The position numbers and the translations under genes are program-made. This document shows, piece by piece, positions 6,295 through 7,024 of a stretch of 7,024 nt of DNA (within the stretch, counting starts at the first letter, position 1; each line of letters opens with the position of its first letter). This DNA is from an uncultured Neisseria sp. (GTDB taxonomy: Bacteria > Pseudomonadota > Gammaproteobacteria > Burkholderiales > Neisseriaceae), in NCBI GenBank assembly GCA_937919795.1, contig CALFOA010000284.1:1-7024 (forward strand), written 5' to 3'. The notes under the pieces were generated by a model. It saw only the letters and a list, made by a program, of their open reading frames with translations. It was not told where the DNA came from and did no database searches.

Positions 6295-6300
6295 AAGGAG
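6295..6300 (+). promoter_or_regulatory. Ribosome binding site of gltA
   Basis: AAGGAG lies nine bases before the ATG at 6310 and favours it over the in-frame ATG at 6322, which would be 21 bases away. The 43-base sdhE-gltA gap shows no terminator hairpin and no clear promoter, so gltA probably continues the sdh transcript. Confidence 0.75.
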
Positions 6301-6309
6301 TATATAAAG

Positions 6310-7024
6310 ATGTCCCAAACAATGAAAGTACAACTCGAAGGTAAAGAAGCATTGGAGTTGCCGGTATTGAAAGGCACTTTAGGTAATGATGTTGTTGATA
6401 TCCGTGCCTTTACCAAGGGTACCGATATGTTTACTTTCGACCCTGGTTTTGTCTCAACTGCAAGCTGTGAGTCGAAAATTACCTTTATCGATGGTGATAA
6501 AGGTTATCTGTATTACCGCGGTTATCCGATTGAACAACTGGCGGAAAACGGTGACTATCTGGAAACCTGCTATCTGCTGATTTATGGTGAATTGCCGACC
6601 AAAGAGCAAAAAGCAAAATTTGTTGAGACTGTAACCAAACACACCATGGTGCATGAGCAGTTGACTTGGTTCTTCCGTGGTTTCCGTCGTGATGCGCACC
6701 CGATGGCCATGATGGTGGGTGTTGTGGGTGCTTTGTCTGCTTTCTATCAAGACAGCTTGGAAATTGCTGATCCGGAACACCGCAAAGTAGCGATTTACCG
6801 CTTGATTTCTAAGATCCCGACCATCGCTGCGATGTGTTACCGCTACTCTAAAGGTTTGCCGTTCAACTATCCGCGCAACGACTTGTCTTACACTGCCAAC
6901 TTCATGCACATGATGTTTGCAGCGCCGACTGAACCTTATGAACCCAATCCGGTATTGGTACGCGCCTTGGATCGCATCTTTACCTTGCATGCGGATCATG
7001 AACAAAACGCTTCTACTTCTACCG
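6310..7024 (+). CDS. gltA: Type II citrate synthase, N-terminal part (3' end outside window)
   Basis: The first 238 residues of a protein that is about 427 long in E. coli. Citrate synthase condenses oxaloacetate with acetyl-CoA in the cytoplasm, the entry step of the TCA cycle. The N-terminal domain contains the stretch typical of hexameric, Gram-negative (type II) enzymes, [20 protein letters not shown] (44-62), then [17 protein letters not shown] (126-132), YPRNDLSY and [10 protein letters not shown] (227-236). The catalytic His and Asp expected further on (E. coli His264, His305, Asp362) lie beyond the window. Residues matching the E. coli NADH site are partly kept (Tyr146, Arg164, Lys168), but the position of E. 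coli Cys206 is Thr207. It is the last visible gene of the operon; in meningococci sucAB-lpd follow, so the same is likely here. Confidence 0.97.
   Translation, partial: MSQTMKVQLEGKEALELPVLKGTLGNDVVDIRAFTKGTDMFTFDPGFVSTASCESKITFIDGDKGYLYYRGYPIEQLAENGDYLETCYLLIYGELPTKEQKAKFVETVTKHTMVHEQLTWFFRGFRRDAHPMAMMVGVVGALSAFYQDSLEIADPEHRKVAIYRLISKIPTIAAMCYRYSKGLPFNYPRNDLSYTANFMHMMFAAPTEPYEPNPVLVRALDRIFTLHADHEQNASTST

Noticed and set aside
6454..7005. 183-residue minus-strand open frame
   Set aside because: It is antisense to gltA, which has clear citrate synthase motifs throughout.

Overview
The window is a housekeeping stretch of a member of the Neisseriaceae, most likely a Neisseria species outside the meningococcus/gonococcus group. 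Three things point there. The order sdhC-sdhD-sdhA-sdhB-sdhE-gltA is the Neisseria one. The Sdh and GltA proteins closely resemble what I recall of meningococcal sequences. The terminator at 1235-1272 is built from two inverted copies of the 12-mer TGCCTGTCTGAA, a variant of the Neisseria DNA uptake sequence. I recall this dialect being described for the N. wadsworthii/N. shayeganii group; the species call is an inference.

Layout: (1) 1-1220, plus strand: the C-terminal 405 residues of a large RTX (calcium-binding nonapeptide repeat) protein whose start lies upstream of the window. (2) 1221-1315: a short convergent spacer holding the uptake-sequence terminator and a second hairpin. (3) 1316-2293, minus strand: mdh, an NAD-dependent malate dehydrogenase. 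(4) 2294-2811: a 518-base AT-rich divergent spacer that must hold the promoters of mdh and of the sdh operon. It carries candidate promoters and palindromes and two very small open frames, but no convincing gene. (5) 2812-6266, plus strand: sdhC, sdhD, sdhA, sdhB and sdhE, tightly packed or overlapping. (6) 6310 to the right edge: gltA, cut off after 238 residues.

The genes from 1316 on form one metabolic unit. Citrate synthase makes citrate, succinate dehydrogenase (complex II) oxidises succinate to fumarate and passes electrons to quinone, SdhE inserts FAD into SdhA, and malate dehydrogenase regenerates the oxaloacetate used by citrate synthase. The RTX gene is unrelated, probably encodes a secreted or surface protein, and is separated from the TCA genes by the bidirectional terminator.

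I found no tRNA, rRNA, CRISPR array, insertion sequence, phage gene or recognisable new system. The parts worth a second look are the uptake-sequence dialect, the mdh/sdh divergent control region, and the presence of mdh beside sdh in a Neisseria-like genome.
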